A stretch of 64,000 bases of DNA. Source: Leptolyngbya sp. SIO1E4. GTDB taxonomy: Bacteria; Cyanobacteriota; Cyanobacteriia; Phormidesmidales; Phormidesmidaceae. The notes beneath the pieces were generated by a model that searched no databases, was not told where the DNA came from, and saw only the letters and a list, made by a program, of their open reading frames with translations. Shown piece by piece: positions 18,739-28,173 of the stretch. The stretch covers positions 756,001-820,000 of the forward strand of contig JAAHFU020000002.1 of NCBI GenBank assembly GCA_010672825.2. The letters are read 5' to 3'. The translations under genes and the position numbers were made by a program. The first letter of the stretch is position 1, and every line of letters starts with the position of its first letter.

Positions 18739-21700
18739 ATGAAATCTAGCCGTACTGATTCTTCTCAATTACCGTCCTGGCAGCAATGGCTGCTGCGCTT
18801 AATTAACCTGCGCCCTAACGAGGCAGAACGCACGCTTTTAATGTTTGCGTTCTACACCGCCACATCCATGGGGATTTTGTGGTTAGAGGTGAGTTCAGCC
18901 GCCCTATTCTTAGACGAATATGGGGCCTCTTCGCTGCCGTGGATTTATATCTTTAGTGCTGGCGTCGGCTTCAGCCTGAGTTTTGTCTACTCATGGATGC
19001 AGCGCATTTTCCCCTTGCGATGGGTCATCGTTTTGATTGCTGTGCTCATGGCTCTGCCGATTTTGCTCTTTCGGTGGGGCCTAGATATCGAGCCGTTATT
19101 GCCCATCACAGTTTTTGCCATAAGACTTTGGATGGAGGCCATCTACGGGCTCAACGATCTGAACGTTGCAATTACGGCCAACCAACTATTCAACATCCGA
19201 GAGATTAAGCGAACGTTTCCTTTAGTCAGCAGCGGCAACCTGGTAGCAGATGTGCTGAGTGGGTTTTCCGTTTACCTCCTGGTTTCGTTAGTCGGCTTGA
19301 AGAATGTCTTGCTGCTCTCTTTTCTCGTCATGATGGTGGGTTCGGGGATTCTCTTCTATTTGAGCCGCAACTACGAACACGCTTTTCCTGATTCTCTCAA
19401 ACGCCAGGCTGAAGCAGGGGAGGAGCCTCACTCTGCCCAGCGCCTCAGAGGATCTATGGGCAAGTACGTTCTCCTTCTGTTCAGCTTCTTTGTGCTAGCT
19501 CAAATTTTGATGTATTTGATCGAGTTTGAATACCTGAGCCAGCTAGAGCTAAATCTGGACATTGAGGAAATTGCTGCCTTTTTGGGGATTTTCAGCGGTT
19601 TATTAGGGCTGATTGAGCTTTTAACTCAATGGTTTACGTCCAGCCGTCTCATTGAACGCCAGGGGGTTTTCACCGTAACGTCCATTCTGCCATTGGCCAT
19701 TCTAGGGGTGAGTGGCCTGACCCTAGCAGGCAGCTATCCGGTTTTGTTTGGCCCGATCGCGCTCTTTTTTGGCCTGATCATCCTGAAGTTTTTTGATGAG
19801 TGGTTACGGTTTACGCTGGTTGCCAGTACACGCCCCGTGCTGTTTCAACCCATCCCAGATAGTCAGCGCACAACCTTTCAATCCCTGATTGGTGGCATTG
19901 CTGAGCCCTTGTCGATGGGCGCGACAGGGATCTTTATTCTGGTTGTCATTGCCGTTTGCGACTGGTTCGGTTGGAGCAATGAGTTCTTTAAAGCCCGCAT
20001 CTTTCTTCTATTTACGATTATTGGCGCTGTTGTCTGGCTAGGGGCGATTTTGTTCTTGCGATCGCAGTACCTGGGCCTCTTAGTCATGAGTGCCGAACGC
20101 GGGCTGCTCAGCGTTTCAGATGCAAATCTGCGGGTCTTGAAGCGGGCATTTATTGAGCAGTTAGAGCAGCCTGGTTCAGAATCCGATAAGCGATCGTGCA
20201 TTGAGTTGCTGTGTCACATTGATCCTAGGGGGGTAGGAGAAATCCTCGCGCCGATACTGCCGTCGTTATCGCCCTCCCTCAGGCGGCAGAGTTTAGAAGC
20301 GATGTTGGATTATCCCAATCGGGCCTATCTATCAGCCGTCCAGCAACTCATCCATACCAACCAACTCCCTGAGGTTTTAGCCCTGGCGCTTCGCTACGTT
20401 TGGCTGACGGAAAACAGTCCGAACATTGAAGCGTTGCGAGCATACCTGAAGCCTGAAGTTGATCCGGTTGTCCGGGGCACTGCGGCCTCCTTGATGCTGA
20501 AGCATGGCAACCCACGGGAAAAGAACGAAGCCACAAATACGCTGCGCCAAATGCTGACCCATGACCAGGAACGAGAGCGGGTCATGGGGTGTCGAGCCCT
20601 AGGTGAGGCCGATTATTTACAATCTCTGCGGCTGTATATCCCGAATTTGCTACAAGACGAATCGCTGCGAGTGCGGCGAGCTTTGTTAGAGGCGATCGCA
20701 GCAACTAACCTGAAAGAGTGCTATCCCTCTTTGCTCAAAGCATTACAGTACAAATCAACCCGTGAGGCCGCAATTCAAGCCCTGACACGGCTGGGAAATG
20801 ATGCCCTAGAGATGCTAGAGTCCCTGGCTACTGACAGCTACAAGCCGGAGATTCTGCGCACCCAGGCCTGGCAAGTCATGGGCAACATCGGCACTAACGA
20901 AGCGCTGGATTGCCTGATTGATAACCTGCTGACAGCCTGGGGAAGTAATCGCCGTACCATCCTGCGGATTCTTTTGCGGTTATTCCAAGAAACTGGACTC
21001 AAGCGATCTCAAGGCATTGATGCAGCCCTTGATCGCCTGGGTCGAGATGGGGTAGAACACTTGATTTATCAAGAACTGACCTTTATTGGTCAGATGTATG
21101 GGGCCTTAATCGACCTGTCGGTAGATGAGGTTCAGGGGCGAGAAGCCGATCTTCTGCGAGGAGCACTCCAAGATTTGCAAACGGATGCAGTTGATCGCAT
21201 GTTCATCCTACTCCGGTTCATTTCACCGCCCAGTGCCATACAGGCCGCGCAAGTGAGCTTACAAGGCTCCTCTGCCAGTCGCGCCAGAGGTCTTGAAATC
21301 TTAGACAATACGCTGGATATCCCCAGTAAGCGTGCGATCTTAACACTCCTTGATCGCCGGAGTTGGCAAGAGAAAGTTCAAGTGCTCAGCGATAGCCATC
21401 TCATCACCTACCAGCCCCTGACGCCCAGTGGGCGCCTCCGCTATCTGCTAGATTTGCGGTATTTTCTGTCTGATTGGGCTTTGGCCTGCTGCTTCCATCT
21501 GGCCCGAGATCAGCGCTGGAGCGTTACTGCCGACAATACCATTTCCTGCCTCAAGCACCCGACAGGCTTTGTGCGGGAAGCCGTATTGTCCTATCTTCAA
21601 GTCGCTTCCCCCCGTGTCTTGAGTGAACTGCTGCCGCTGATGTGCAATGATCCCAATGACCTAGTGGCTAAACAGGTCGAACATCTCATGGCAGAGTTGC

Positions 21701-21750
21701 AGGTAGCGGTGCCCTCCACTGCCTCAAACCCTGGATCCGCTATTTCCTAG
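18739..21750 (+). CDS. MFS/nucleotide-translocase-like membrane domain fused to HEAT repeats
   Basis: A 1003-residue protein. Residues about 30-450 form a polytopic membrane domain of roughly 11-12 helices resembling the ATP/ADP translocase-like branch of the major facilitator fold. Residues about 465-1000 are soluble alpha-helical HEAT-type repeats (for example RVMGCRALGEADYLQSLRLYIPNLLQDESLRVRRALLEAIAA-like units). The domain order suggests a transporter or transport-fold scaffold regulated by partner binding. Substrate transport is unproven. The gene is followed by a free-standing cNMP-binding protein, which may be a functional partner. Confidence 0.82.
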   Translation: MKSSRTDSSQLPSWQQWLLRLINLRPNEAERTLLMFAFYTATSMGILWLEVSSAALFLDEYGASSLPWIYIFSAGVGFSLSFVYSWMQRIFPLRWVIVLIAVLMALPILLFRWGLDIEPLLPITVFAIRLWMEAIYGLNDLNVAITANQLFNIREIKRTFPLVSSGNLVADVLSGFSVYLLVSLVGLKNVLLLSFLVMMVGSGILFYLSRNYEHAFPDSLKRQAEAGEEPHSAQRLRGSMGKYVLLLFSFFVLAQILMYLIEFEYLSQLELNLDIEEIAAFLGIFSGLLGLIELLTQWFTSSRLIERQGVFTVTSILPLAILGVSGLTLAGSYPVLFGPIALFFGLIILKFFDEWLRFTLVASTRPVLFQPIPDSQRTTFQSLIGGIAEPLSMGATGIFILVVIAVCDWFGWSNEFFKARIFLLFTIIGAVVWLGAILFLRSQYLGLLVMSAERGLLSVSDANLRVLKRAFIEQLEQPGSESDKRSCIELLCHIDPRGVGEILAPILPSLSPSLRRQSLEAMLDYPNRAYLSAVQQLIHTNQLPEVLALALRYVWLTENSPNIEALRAYLKPEVDPVVRGTAASLMLKHGNPREKNEATNTLRQMLTHDQERERVMGCRALGEADYLQSLRLYIPNLLQDESLRVRRALLEAIAATNLKECYPSLLKALQYKSTREAAIQALTRLGNDALEMLESLATDSYKPEILRTQAWQVMGNIGTNEALDCLIDNLLTAWGSNRRTILRILLRLFQETGLKRSQGIDAALDRLGRDGVEHLIYQELTFIGQMYGALIDLSVDEVQGREADLLRGALQDLQTDAVDRMFILLRFISPPSAIQAAQVSLQGSSASRARGLEILDNTLDIPSKRAILTLLDRRSWQEKVQVLSDSHLITYQPLTPSGRLRYLLDLRYFLSDWALACCFHLARDQRWSVTADNTISCLKHPTGFVREAVLSYLQVASPRVLSELLPLMCNDPNDLVAKQVEHLMAELQVAVPSTASNPGSAIS

Positions 21751-22075
21751 AAGGTTGGGGCAGCGCTACATTAGCCAGAGAATCAGGGCTTCGGCACCCA
21801 AACCATCGCGATTCTCCAATGTTTATGTAGAATTGACTGAATCCTTGCTGAGTCTGCTTGTATCTCTAGATCGGGCACGTTAAGGTAGGCCGGATCGATA
21901 ACAGCGAAAGGAATAGCCTTTCCTACTTCAGGTACAAGATATGGCATTGCAGAAGCAAGACGCTTTTGTGTTGATGATTCGTCCCTCACCCAAGCAAGCA
22001 GTGCTACCCATCTTTGCAGGCCAAAAACTTGCGACTTCCTCAACAGGTTTCCATCTTTGGTAACCTAACCCTATT
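21751..22075. other. Intergenic region with no supported gene
   Basis: A stretch of 325 bases. A minus-strand reading frame of 86 codons (21783-22043) opens with TTG, has no ribosome-binding site and matches nothing I recognise. It probably contains the promoter of the cNMP-binding protein gene. Confidence 0.4.
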
Positions 22076-22663
22076 ATGCTGACCAGTGTTGACAGATTAC
22101 TTTTTGTTCGAGGCGTCCCTATCTTTAAAGAGCTGAGGGACGATTTCTTAGTGAGACTCGCCTCCATTATGGATGAGCTGTCTTTTCCTAGTAACCACAC
22201 CATCTTTACAGAAGGACAGGAAGGGCGGGCACTTTATATTGTGGTTTCAGGGCGCGTCAGCGTTCATTTACGCGGGCAAGAACTTGCTAAGTTAGATCAG
22301 GGCACCTGCTTTGGCGAAATGTCTTTATTTGATGCTGAGCCGCGATCGGCCTCTGTGACAACGCTAGAGCTCTGTGATTGCCTGATGCTCACCCAGCAAC
22401 AACTCTATGAGGCGATCGATGAGACCCCAGGCATTGCTGTCAACATTATCCGCTTGTTATCGCGCCGGATTCGCGAACTCAACAACGAACTCAACGAAAA
22501 ACAGCAAGAAGTCAAGGATCTTACCCGCCAAACTGGCTTAACCTATACGTCTGAATCCCAACGGGTACCAGCAGAGCCACTCCCCCGCCCAGCCTTTGAT
22601 GAAGCTTTCTATGGTCAGGGCGATGGCAATGGCAGATTCCCTTACAGTAGTTTCCCCTATTAA
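22076..22663 (+). CDS. Cyclic-nucleotide-binding domain protein
   Basis: A 195-residue protein with one cNMP-binding domain (about 10-125). The phosphate-binding cassette FGEMSLFDAEPRSASV has the Gly-Glu pair and Arg expected for ligand binding. A helical segment (LSRRIRELNNELNEKQQEVKDL) follows and may form a coiled coil; the tail is Pro/Gly/Tyr-rich. There is no C-terminal DNA-binding HTH, so it is not a CRP-type regulator. It follows the HEAT/MFS gene and may act with it. A short terminator overlaps the stop codon. Confidence 0.86.
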   Translation: MLTSVDRLLFVRGVPIFKELRDDFLVRLASIMDELSFPSNHTIFTEGQEGRALYIVVSGRVSVHLRGQELAKLDQGTCFGEMSLFDAEPRSASVTTLELCDCLMLTQQQLYEAIDETPGIAVNIIRLLSRRIRELNNELNEKQQEVKDLTRQTGLTYTSESQRVPAEPLPRPAFDEAFYGQGDGNGRFPYSSFPY

Positions 22664-22672
22664 GGGGATTTT
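22653..22672 (+). terminator. Short intrinsic terminator candidate after the cNMP gene
   Basis: Stem TCCCCT (22653-22658) and AGGGGA (22663-22668) with a four-base loop ATTA, followed by TTTT. The stop codon TAA occupies the loop and the first base of the 3' arm. Confidence 0.5.
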
Positions 22673-22746
22673 CTCCTGAGACGATGTCCAAGTGATGTCC
22701 TTTTCGGGGTAAAACCAGTTACATATCCTCAATTTTTTAGTCTGTG

Positions 22747-23400
22747 ATGTCTGATCCTGATCGGTTTCGTGTCGTTATTTTTGGCTCTGCCCGGTTACAA
22801 GCCGGCGATTCGATTTATGAACAAGTCCAACGGCTAGCCAGACTCCTTGGGCGCGAAGGGATGGATGTCGTCACCGGTGGCGGCCCTGGGTTAATGGAGG
22901 CGGCTAACTTAGGGCATCGAGAAGGCCGAGAACATCCCCAAAGCCTGGATGGATCAAGCAAATCCTATGGCCTGAATATCAAACTTCCCTTTGAAGAAGC
23001 GGCCAATCCCCATGTAGATATTAAGCGAGAGTTCGATCGCTTCTCAGAGCGGTTAGATCACTTTATGCACCTGGCTAATGCCGTGGTCGTGGCTCCGGGT
23101 GGGGTGGGCACCTTGCTAGAGCTTGCTTACACTTGGCAGCTTATGCAGGTTGAACACATTTGCAATATCCCCATCGTGCTGTTGGGTGACATGTGGGCCG
23201 ACTTTTTGCGTTGGGTGCAGCACTGGCCCCTAGAAAAGCAGCTGATCAACCCTGAGGATTATGAAATGCTGTTTTTGGTGCAGACGTGTGACGAGGCTTT
23301 TGAAATCATACGAGAAGCCCATCGCAAATTTGGCCAAAGCTCAGAAGAAGAGCCAGAGGAATTTTGCCTCAATTATCACCAGTACAAGTTATTAGGATAA
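22747..23400 (+). CDS. LOG family protein (cytokinin riboside monophosphate phosphoribohydrolase-like)
   Basis: A 217-residue LOG-family enzyme, which cleaves ribose-5-phosphate from nucleoside monophosphates. The family motifs are GGGPGLMEAAN and PGGVGTLLE (the PGGxGTxxE site), with KREFDRFSERLDHFM between them. In plants this reaction activates cytokinins; in bacteria the physiological substrate is often AMP or is unknown. ATG 22747 is preferred; a GTG is directly before it. The preceding gene ends 83 bases upstream with a terminator-like hairpin, so it probably has its own promoter. Confidence 0.9.
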   Translation: MSDPDRFRVVIFGSARLQAGDSIYEQVQRLARLLGREGMDVVTGGGPGLMEAANLGHREGREHPQSLDGSSKSYGLNIKLPFEEAANPHVDIKREFDRFSERLDHFMHLANAVVVAPGGVGTLLELAYTWQLMQVEHICNIPIVLLGDMWADFLRWVQHWPLEKQLINPEDYEMLFLVQTCDEAFEIIREAHRKFGQSSEEEPEEFCLNYHQYKLLG

Positions 23401-23465
23401 GTGGGGGATTGCACACCGGGTCAACAGTCTGGCTGAGCTGCTACCCAAGCAATCACCTTCCATCT

Positions 23466-25307
23466 TTACTCTGGTGCCGAGTTTGGTAGGGTCTCTGGTG
23501 GAACGACAACCCCGCCTAAAGCTTGGGGTGATGAGGGTGGGATTCCTTCTAGCACGACGAGGGATTCCATGACGGTTTTAACCAGAGGTGCTGAAACCGT
23601 AGAGCCATACGTATCTGGCCCAAGTGGTTCATCGATAACTGCCAACACGGCAAAGCGAGGGGCTTCTACCGGTAAAAGACCGATAAAGCTGGTGATTAGC
23701 CCATCCCCATAATCTCCAGCGTCAGTGACTTTCTGGGCTGTACCGGTTTTACCAGCAATGCGATATCCAGGAATCTGAGCAGATTTGCCGGTGCCTTCTT
23801 CAACAACAGATTCCATCATGCTGAGGACAGCCTGTGCCGTCTCTTCTGAAAAGACTCTCCGGGGGGCTGGGCGTGGGGGCTGCCAATGAACTGTATCCAT
23901 TTCATCGACGAAACCATGGAGCACGTGGGGAGTGACCAGTTTGCCCCCATTGGCGATCGCAGCTTCAAGCTGTAATAACTTGAGCGGTGTCATTACGATC
24001 CCTTGACCAAAAGCAGCCGTCGCGGCATCTGCAGGGCTATTCACAAATTGCGATCGCGCCTTCAGGGGAGCTGCATTTTCAGCGGGCAGCTCAATGCCAG
24101 TAGGCTGATCAACCTCTAACTTTTCTAGCCAGCCATAAAACTCTGAGGCCGAAAGACGCTCCATAATGTGAACCATGCCCACATTGCTGGAATGCTTCAG
24201 CACATCGGTCAGGGTCAGCGTCCCGCGCTGACCCGTTGACTCGTAATCAGAATTTTGAATCGTCCACTTATCAATCTTGATTTGCCCTTCGTCATACACG
24301 ACATCTTCTAAGCCAATGGCTTGGGTCTCTAGCGCAATGGCAATATTGATGGGTTTGAAGGTTGATCCCGGTTCAAACACATCGGTAATCGCCCAGTTCT
24401 TAAGCCAGGACAAATCGGCATCAAAGTAGCGGTTGGGATCAAAAGTTGGTTCTACGGCAAAGGCATGGAGCGCACCGGTATTGACATCCATGACCATGAC
24501 CGTCCCCCGCTTGGCCCCAAACTGCCGTATCGTTTGTCGGAGCGCTTCCTGAACGACCCGTTGTAAGTGATTATCCAGCGTTAGCTGCAGCTGTAATGGG
24601 GCAGTCCCTGGCAGATGTGCCACTGGCAAAGCTGGTCCAGAAACGCTCGGTGTTGAAGGGGTCGGGAGCCGCAGACGATCCTGATACTGGGCTTCTAAGC
24701 CGGTCTGTGCTTCTCCCTCTAAATTGACAAACCCAACCACCTGAGAGAAAGACTCTTGCTGAGGATAAAACCGCTGTTGATTGGGCAACAGCTCTAAGCC
24801 ATCTAACCGCAGCTGTTGAATTCGCCGGGCGGTTTCCTCTGGAATCTCATCGAACAAGCGGACACCCGTCTTTTGGCGCTGCAGGCGTTGCTTCAGAGTC
24901 TCTGGCGGAATTTCTAGCAGCGGGCTCAAGGTTTGTGCCACAACTCCAATTGGCTGCCGAAAGAGTGCTGGATGTCCATACAGCGTGTAGACTAGCCTAT
25001 CAACGGCGAGCGGCGTTCCTTGACTGTCAACGATGGGGCTGCGAGATATGTTAGGCGTTGTTTCTCGGGCTTGCTGCTGCTGTGCGATCGCAGCCAGTGT
25101 TTCTCCTCTAAAAAGCTGTAATTGAGCCAGTCTCACCATCAGCCCAATGACTGCCAAAAACAGCAGGCTCCAGACAATCGCAATGCGAAACCGAGGCGAA
25201 AATCGCGGTTTGCGCCTACGTCGTCTGCTGTTGAAAGACCTGACATGCCGACCTGAAGGGGAAATGGGTGGTTTGGGCATGAAGGGGTGAGAAGTGCCCA
25301 TATGCAT
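23466..25307 (-). CDS. ftsI: Septal peptidoglycan transpeptidase FtsI (PBP3-like)
   Basis: A 613-residue class B penicillin-binding protein. A basic N-terminus precedes one membrane helix (about 41-60), then the dimerisation region and the transpeptidase domain. Active-site motifs are STFK (Ser315, Lys318), SSN (373-375) and KTG (520-522). It cross-links peptidoglycan at the septum together with FtsW and the FtsQLB complex. The FtsL-like gene lies 152 bases upstream on the same strand. Length and motif spacing are normal for the family. Confidence 0.93.
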   Translation of the reverse strand: MHMGTSHPFMPKPPISPSGRHVRSFNSRRRRRKPRFSPRFRIAIVWSLLFLAVIGLMVRLAQLQLFRGETLAAIAQQQQARETTPNISRSPIVDSQGTPLAVDRLVYTLYGHPALFRQPIGVVAQTLSPLLEIPPETLKQRLQRQKTGVRLFDEIPEETARRIQQLRLDGLELLPNQQRFYPQQESFSQVVGFVNLEGEAQTGLEAQYQDRLRLPTPSTPSVSGPALPVAHLPGTAPLQLQLTLDNHLQRVVQEALRQTIRQFGAKRGTVMVMDVNTGALHAFAVEPTFDPNRYFDADLSWLKNWAITDVFEPGSTFKPINIAIALETQAIGLEDVVYDEGQIKIDKWTIQNSDYESTGQRGTLTLTDVLKHSSNVGMVHIMERLSASEFYGWLEKLEVDQPTGIELPAENAAPLKARSQFVNSPADAATAAFGQGIVMTPLKLLQLEAAIANGGKLVTPHVLHGFVDEMDTVHWQPPRPAPRRVFSEETAQAVLSMMESVVEEGTGKSAQIPGYRIAGKTGTAQKVTDAGDYGDGLITSFIGLLPVEAPRFAVLAVIDEPLGPDTYGSTVSAPLVKTVMESLVVLEGIPPSSPQALGGVVVPPETLPNSAPE

Positions 25308-25459
25308 ACTTTTAACTTTTAAGAAGCTATGATCTCAGGCATTTCTGGCAAACCAGAGACCTGTAAGGGCAGGTCTTGCCATTGCCTGTAGAGTGCAGAC
25401 GCCTGATTCTAACTGAATCTGCCCCATAACAGACATATTTTTATTGCTAAAAAACCACC

Positions 25460-25972
25460 CTAATAGCCTTTGGGAAATACTCGTTCCTTAGGCTGTGACG
25501 GCGCAGGCGGTGCAGCCTTCTCTTCAGGAACTGCAGCCGGCGTTTTAGCCGTCTCCAAAAAAATGACATCCTTAGGATGCAGCCCATTGCTCTGCAAGGT
25601 TGTCATGGCCGTTTGAGATAGATGATTTTTGAAGACCGCATTGGCAGCCGTCAGCTGCTGCTGTTGCGTCTGTAAATGCTCTAGATTCGCCGTAGCTAAA
25701 GTCAATTTACGATTCGTATTGACTGTCAGAGCATAGGTGACCAACGTGCCTGCGATCGCAACCACGGCCATCCCACATGAAGCCCGTTGGCAAACCCCCA
25801 ACAGCTTTAACCACAGTGGATAGGGACGCCGAGTCGGGAGTCGAATTGGTAGCGTTGACACGGTCTGGTTTTTAGACGGGAGCACCGTCAGCCTACGGGA
25901 TTTTCTAGCGCGAGCAGGGATAGATGCCTGGGGATGGGAGGTAACCGCTTCAGATTTCAATACCGCAGACAT
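25460..25972 (-). CDS. Small bitopic membrane protein, FtsL-like candidate
   Basis: A 170-residue protein with a basic cytoplasmic N-terminus (RARKSRR ... RRPYP), one membrane helix (about 65-85) and a short coiled-coil-like segment (LATANLEHLQTQQQQLTAANAVFKNHL). A Pro/Ala-rich tail follows. Topology, size and position immediately before ftsI match FtsL, a divisome scaffold, but FtsL sequences diverge too far for certainty by eye. Confidence 0.7.
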   Translation of the reverse strand: MSAVLKSEAVTSHPQASIPARARKSRRLTVLPSKNQTVSTLPIRLPTRRPYPLWLKLLGVCQRASCGMAVVAIAGTLVTYALTVNTNRKLTLATANLEHLQTQQQQLTAANAVFKNHLSQTAMTTLQSNGLHPKDVIFLETAKTPAAVPEEKAAPPAPSQPKERVFPKGY

Positions 25973-26546
25973 AGACTACTCCTGGTTCAAATGCGATCTC
26001 ATAATCTCTAGGGATAGGGGACTGAGCCTCAGGCCAAACGCTAGATTACGCGCAATCCTAACGTGCCACCCTTGATTCAGCAAGTACTTTTCGGCTGATT
26101 TCGAAAGTTTGTGAGATTGGCCCCAGACAAGGCTTGAGGCAGCCCTCTTAACAGATTGCCTCCCCAGGCAACTAGAACATCAGTTCAGGACTACAAGCTC
26201 CCTTTCAAACCTCTGGAAAGACGTCTTCCTTTCGGATCTAAATCAAGGGTGATTGACTCTATTGAATCAACCAAAAGACAGAAATTTGTATCTACTTATT
26301 TCTCACGATAGATAGATGAGAATTTAGTAGAGTTCACGTTCAATGTGAGCTTAGAGAAGACATTGCTAGAAAAGATAGCCCCAAAATATGCCTTTCACTT
26401 ACTTCGTATTTATAGTTGAAAATCCTGCGATTCTCTCCCTAACTTTCACCATCAACCATTTTCAGTTCCAAAGATTAGAACAGTTTGTCAGATTTTCTTG
26501 ACACAGCAGCTCTTTGAGCTTCTCTCCTATGTAATGTGAAAACAAA
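25973..26546. other. Intergenic region between divergent ftsL-like and ktrB genes
   Basis: A stretch of 574 bases, clearly AT-richer than its flanks in the right half. I see no copy of the repeat families, no tRNA, and no features of a c-di-AMP (ydaO-type) riboswitch that could have been expected before a potassium transporter. It must hold the two divergent promoters. Confidence 0.4.
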
Positions 26547-27899
26547 ATGAGTAAGCCATCACCGCTCCGCTTTTTGATTCGTCCGTTTAGTAAATTAGGG
26601 CGATCTAACCCTCTCAGGGTTCTCCTTTGGGGTTACGGTAGCTATATCTTGGTTGCCTGGATATTGCTATGTTTACCCATCTGCTGGCAAGGAGATTCCA
26701 TTAGTCCACTGGATAATCTCTTTATTGCGACTTCGGCTGTCAGTACGACGGGGCTTATTACAGTCAATACTCCCGATGCATATAACTTTTTGGGAGAGTT
26801 TGTGGTACTGTCAGCTTTCCAAGTTGGGGGCTTAGGGTACATGACCCTAGGCTCGTTTGTATTGCTAGCTAGTAACGACTCCCTGCCACACTTTCGACGA
26901 CAGATTGGCTCCGCCGTGTTTGCAATGCCTGAAGGGTTTGACTTGAAGCTTCTAATTCGTCATACCGTTATTTTTACAGTGTTGGCAGAAGCGATTGGGG
27001 CTATTTTTCTAGCGATTCTATTTGCAGCTAAGGGGGTTGAGAATCCTGTCTGGGCTGCGATTTTTCATGCTGTTTCTGCGTTTTGTACAGCAGGTTTCAG
27101 CGTTTTTCCCAATAGTCTAGAAGACTTCCGTAACGATTTTTGGATCAATCTGGTCGTGAGTATCCTTAGCATTCTGGGGGCGATCGGTTTTTTGGTCGTT
27201 TCTGATTTTTGGCAAGGGGCAAGGGGCAGACGGCGGCGAATTGCCTTAACGACTCGTGTCATTCTCTATCTAACCAGCTGTTTTCTCATTATTGGCTTCC
27301 TCTTGCTGTTGTTGTTTGACCAGTCCCTATGGTCCCTCCCTTTCGGAGAGAGACTACTGGCAGCCTGGTTCCAATCAATGACTGCCCTGACCACAGTTGG
27401 GTTTAACACCCATCCGATCGGCTCATTAAGTGCATTTGGGGTTTTATTGACTCTGGTGCTTATGATTGTTGGCGCGTCTCCTTCTGGAACTGGGGGTGGG
27501 CTCAAATCCACAACTATTTCAGCGGCTTTAGGGGTTATGTGGAGTGCTCTCAAAGGTCGCGGAACCACCGCCTATCTGGGTCGGCGGATTCCCGAAGATA
27601 GGCTATTTGCTGCCTTTTCAGCGATCGTGTTTTACTTATTCATTTTTCTTCTAGGGGCAGGTGGGCTATTGCTGTTTCAAAGTCAGCCGTTTGAAGATGT
27701 TCTTTTCGAGGCTGCATCAGCATTGGGTACTGTGGGTCTTTCACGAGGCATTACAGGTGATCTGACTGCCATCGCTAAGCTGATTGTCATCTTTTTGATG
27801 TTTGTTGGGCGGATTGGGCCGCTTTCTTTTGGCATTGCACTGTTCTACGAGAAATCTAAGGTTCGGGCTAATGAACCTATGGAAGATCTCGCAATTTGA
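26547..27899 (+). CDS. Potassium uptake channel subunit, KtrB/TrkH family
   Basis: A 450-residue superfamily-of-K-transporters protein with four pore repeats. Filter segments are visible as TTGLIT, CTAGFSV, TTVGFNT and GTVGLSR, and the intramembrane gate loop GTGGGLKSTT is conserved. It takes up K+ (or Na+-coupled K+) across the plasma membrane and would normally pair with a KtrA/TrkA RCK-domain regulator. No such gene is next to it. Single-gene placement is common for cyanobacterial ktrB. Confidence 0.9.
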   Translation: MSKPSPLRFLIRPFSKLGRSNPLRVLLWGYGSYILVAWILLCLPICWQGDSISPLDNLFIATSAVSTTGLITVNTPDAYNFLGEFVVLSAFQVGGLGYMTLGSFVLLASNDSLPHFRRQIGSAVFAMPEGFDLKLLIRHTVIFTVLAEAIGAIFLAILFAAKGVENPVWAAIFHAVSAFCTAGFSVFPNSLEDFRNDFWINLVVSILSILGAIGFLVVSDFWQGARGRRRRIALTTRVILYLTSCFLIIGFLLLLLFDQSLWSLPFGERLLAAWFQSMTALTTVGFNTHPIGSLSAFGVLLTLVLMIVGASPSGTGGGLKSTTISAALGVMWSALKGRGTTAYLGRRIPEDRLFAAFSAIVFYLFIFLLGAGGLLLFQSQPFEDVLFEAASALGTVGLSRGITGDLTAIAKLIVIFLMFVGRIGPLSFGIALFYEKSKVRANEPMEDLAI

Positions 27900-28173
27900 T
27901 ATCTCCTCCAGTAACCACACATGGCCCCGGTGATCATGAACAGCGGACGAACCACAGAATTTGCGCAATTGATCAGAAAAACCCGGGGCTCTCCCCGTGC
28001 TTTGACAGGCTATCAGCAGCAGGCAACCGAAAAGGGCCGAGACCTCAAACATTAGACTTCCATTCTCACCGCCCAACAAGAAGCAGAAGCCTTCAGCATT
28101 CGAAGCCCGGGTCTAAAAACCAGCGCCCAGGCTACGATTCTGATTTCTCCACACTTTTTAGCGGAGAACTGAG

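Noticed and set aside
21783-22043. Minus-strand 86-codon reading frame between the HEAT/MFS and cNMP genes
   Set aside because: It opens with TTG, has no ribosome-binding site, matches no family I know, and lies in the probable promoter region of the next gene.
25973-26546. Search for a c-di-AMP riboswitch ahead of the potassium channel gene
   Set aside because: None of the conserved helices or purine-rich loops of that riboswitch class could be recognised.
27982-28003. Hairpin CGGGG-CTCT-CCCCG between convergent ktrB and ilvB
   Set aside because: The stem is only five base pairs and there is no T-run on either strand, so a terminator call is not justified.
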